Positions 62,370 to 64,000 of a DNA stretch of 64,000 nt are shown piece after piece. Positions within the stretch are counted from its first letter, which is position 1, and every line of letters begins with the position of its first letter. Origin of the DNA: Winogradskyella alexanderae (GTDB lineage: Bacteria; Bacteroidota; Bacteroidia; Flavobacteriales; Flavobacteriaceae); NCBI RefSeq assembly GCF_020166335.1, contig NZ_JAIUJR010000001.1, forward strand, positions 434,001 through 498,000, given 5' to 3'. The notes under the pieces were generated by a model. That model had not been told where the DNA came from. It saw only the letters and a program-made list of their open reading frames with translations, and did no database searches. The translations under genes were made by a program, and so were the position numbers.

Positions 62370-63730
62370 TGTCCAAAGTAACATCCCAAGATTTAGGTCA
62401 CGAGCCAATAGGTAAATTGTTGATTAAACAAGCGGTACCGGCCTCTATTGGGATTTTGGTAATGTCTTTAAATATCCTTGTTGACACAATTTTTGTTGGC
62501 AACTGGATTGGTCCTGTTGCTATTGCGGCAATAAATGTTGTATTACCTGTTTCATTTTTTATTGCCGCCTTGGGTATGGCCATTGGTATTGGTGGCTCTT
62601 CTATTATTTCAAGAGCTTTAGGTGCAAACAAAAGAGACAAGGCGCTCACAACTTTTGGTAATCAAATTACATTAACCTTATTATTAACGGTCTCGTTAGT
62701 AATTCCTGGATTATATTTCGTAGATAATATTATCCCAGCTTTTGGTGGTAAAGGCGCTATTTTTGAACCAGCTAAAATCTACTATGTTATTGTACTTTAT
62801 GGAATTCCGTTTTTAGCCCTTTGTATGATGGGTAATACGGTAATTAGAGCAGAAGGCAAACCAAAGTTTGCGATGTACGCTATGATGATTCCTTCGGTTG
62901 GTAATTTATTGTTGGATTATATTCTAATTCGTGTTTTCGATTTCGGTATGTATGGTGCGGCGTGGGCAACAACTGGCTCTTATGTGTTGTGCCTTGCATT
63001 CATTCTATGGTTTTTCTTGTCAAAAAATTCAGAGTTAAAAATTACAGATTGTTTTTACAAATTAAAACTGCCTATAGTTAAAGAGATTGGTAGCTTAGGT
63101 TTTGTAACCTTATCACGTCAGGCAATCGTAAGTTTAACATACTTATTAATGAACAATATCTTATTTGATTTTGGAGGTGAAACATCAGTAACAGCCTATG
63201 CAATTGTTGGACGCATGTTAATGTTCGCTTTATTTCCAGTTTATGGAATCACCCAAGGATTCCTACCGATTGCAGGTTATAATTATGGTGCAGAGCATTA
63301 CAAACGCGTTAGAGAAACTATAATGACAGCCATCAAATATGGGGCACTATTGGCAGGTGTTGTCTTCGTATTCCTCATGCTATTTCCTGAAGCCATAACA
63401 AGCCTTTTCACACAAGATGAGGCGGTTTTAAGAGAAACACCACCAGCAATGCGTTGGGTTTTTGCAGCAACGCCTATTATAGCTGTTCAACTTATCGGAG
63501 CTGCCTATTTTCAAGCTATTGGTAAAGCAACTCCAGCGCTAATTTTGACACTGCTAAGGCAAGGCATATTCTTCATACCATTAATATTTATTTTACCACA
63601 GTTTTATGGAGAATTAGGCGTGTGGATTGCATTTCCTGTTTCTGATTTATTTGCAACCATTGTAACGGCTTTTTTCTTGCATAGGGAAGTGACATTAAAT
63701 TTATTGCCAAAGGAAGTAAAATCATATTAA
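62369..63730 (+). CDS. MATE family efflux transporter
   Basis: This 453-aa protein has about 12 membrane helices in two similar halves and MATE features such as GNWIGPVAIAAINVVLPVSFF and GIGGSSIISRALGANKRDKA in the first half, with GAEHYKRVRE at the matching site of the second. Such proteins export drugs or metabolites in exchange for sodium or protons. It starts on the hemH stop (TAATG), so it is read in the same transcript; a link to porphyrin or heme export is possible but not shown. Substrate unknown. Confidence 0.9.
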   Translation: MSKVTSQDLGHEPIGKLLIKQAVPASIGILVMSLNILVDTIFVGNWIGPVAIAAINVVLPVSFFIAALGMAIGIGGSSIISRALGANKRDKALTTFGNQITLTLLLTVSLVIPGLYFVDNIIPAFGGKGAIFEPAKIYYVIVLYGIPFLALCMMGNTVIRAEGKPKFAMYAMMIPSVGNLLLDYILIRVFDFGMYGAAWATTGSYVLCLAFILWFFLSKNSELKITDCFYKLKLPIVKEIGSLGFVTLSRQAIVSLTYLLMNNILFDFGGETSVTAYAIVGRMLMFALFPVYGITQGFLPIAGYNYGAEHYKRVRETIMTAIKYGALLAGVVFVFLMLFPEAITSLFTQDEAVLRETPPAMRWVFAATPIIAVQLIGAAYFQAIGKATPALILTLLRQGIFFIPLIFILPQFYGELGVWIAFPVSDLFATIVTAFFLHREVTLNLLPKEVKSY

Positions 63731-63770
63731 ATCCTTAATTTTAGGATTCTTAAAACTAACCATAGACAAA

Positions 63771-64000
63771 ATGAAAATTTCTACATTCTTCACAGTTTTA
63801 ATTTTATCGTTTTTTAGCTTAAACATTCAATCTCAAGATATCAAGGCGTCAGACTATGAAGCACTAGAATATCGACTTATTGGACCATTTAGAGGAGGGC
63901 GAAGTGCTGCAGTAACAGGTGTTCCAAATCGACCAAATCTGTATTATTTCGGAGCAGCCGGAGGCGGTATCTGGAAGACTACCAATGGTGGTCGTGAATG
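63771..64000 (+). CDS. BNR/VPS10-type beta-propeller secreted protein (3' end outside window)
   Basis: The visible 76 codons give a signal peptide (about 1-21, ending NIQSQD) and then YRLIGPFRGGRSAAVTGVPN and FGAAGGGIWKTTNGGREW. This opening is typical of the long sortilin/VPS10-like BNR-repeat proteins of Bacteroidota, often labelled glycosyl hydrolase although no hydrolase activity is established. The gene runs off the window end. It begins 40 bp after the MATE stop; a weak AATCCT/AGGATT hairpin lies between (63730-63748) without a T-tract. Confidence 0.85.
   Translation, partial: MKISTFFTVLILSFFSLNIQSQDIKASDYEALEYRLIGPFRGGRSAAVTGVPNRPNLYYFGAAGGGIWKTTNGGRE

Noticed and set aside
63730..63748. 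Terminator between the MATE gene and the BNR gene
   Set aside because: The AATCCT/AGGATT stem is only 6 bp and has no T-tract; co-transcription is as likely.

Overview
The window looks like a chromosomal piece of a member of the Flavobacteriaceae (Bacteroidota). The DNA is AT-rich and Shine-Dalgarno sites are largely absent. Promoters carry the Bacteroidota -7 box TAnnTTTG. Clade markers include gldH, DUF6090, DUF4292, DUF4421, CCDC81-type HU/SPOR proteins, a RicT-like PSP1 protein and very large secreted proteins with C-terminal type IX secretion (T9SS) sorting domains. No rRNA, tRNA, CRISPR array, transposase or phage gene was seen. The genus cannot be fixed from the sequence; O2-dependent enzymes (HemF, TrhO) fit an aerobic life.

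Layout. 1-4088: ATP synthase genes atpB(partial)-E-F-H-A-G, without atpD/atpC. 4249-12060: a lipoprotein, then an envelope-type operon (flippase, DUF6090, dut, sugar nucleotidyltransferase, TPR protein, DUF4292 lipoprotein, EnvC-like activator). 12117-17215: small lipoprotein, acyl-CoA thioesterase, HU/SPOR protein, dprA, trpS, plsC, plus a possible 40-codon membrane ORF between dprA and trpS. 17292-19860: lipoprotein, ECF sigma factor and a protein that appears to run from the cytoplasm through the inner membrane to an outer-membrane barrel; then recA. 21347-23901: trhO, a U32 peptidase-family gene (trhP-like) and a ferredoxin. 24047-28073: ricT-like gene, gldH, PBP1A. 28162-29518: scoA-scoB.

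29595-48642 is the accessory-looking part: three giant T9SS cargo proteins (1835, 1567 and 2071 aa), two of them metallopeptidases, around an orphan double-ATPase ABC protein. A compact unannotated transcription unit (palindromic operators, 41-aa ORF, rho-independent terminator) lies at 35411-35610.

48680-60138 is a single 12-gene minus-strand run with overlaps or gaps of at most 29 bp: hemA, hemCD fusion, hemE, an EI24 membrane protein, hemF, a DUF4421 barrel, hemB, a CNNM/CBS protein, ogt, a DUF4442 hotdog protein, a serine hydrolase and an exonuclease. It ends at a strong bidirectional terminator. Divergent from it are an AraC-type regulator, hemH, a MATE exporter and the start of a BNR/VPS10-like secreted protein. 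Together these give most of the heme pathway from glutamyl-tRNA to heme; hemL and the protoporphyrinogen oxidase gene are not here.

The strongest candidates for something unusual are the sigma/trans-envelope anti-sigma cassette with its lipoprotein (17292-19860), the hidden 41-aa unit at 35411-35610, the trhO-trhP-ferredoxin cluster, and the palindrome at the araC promoter in the heme region.
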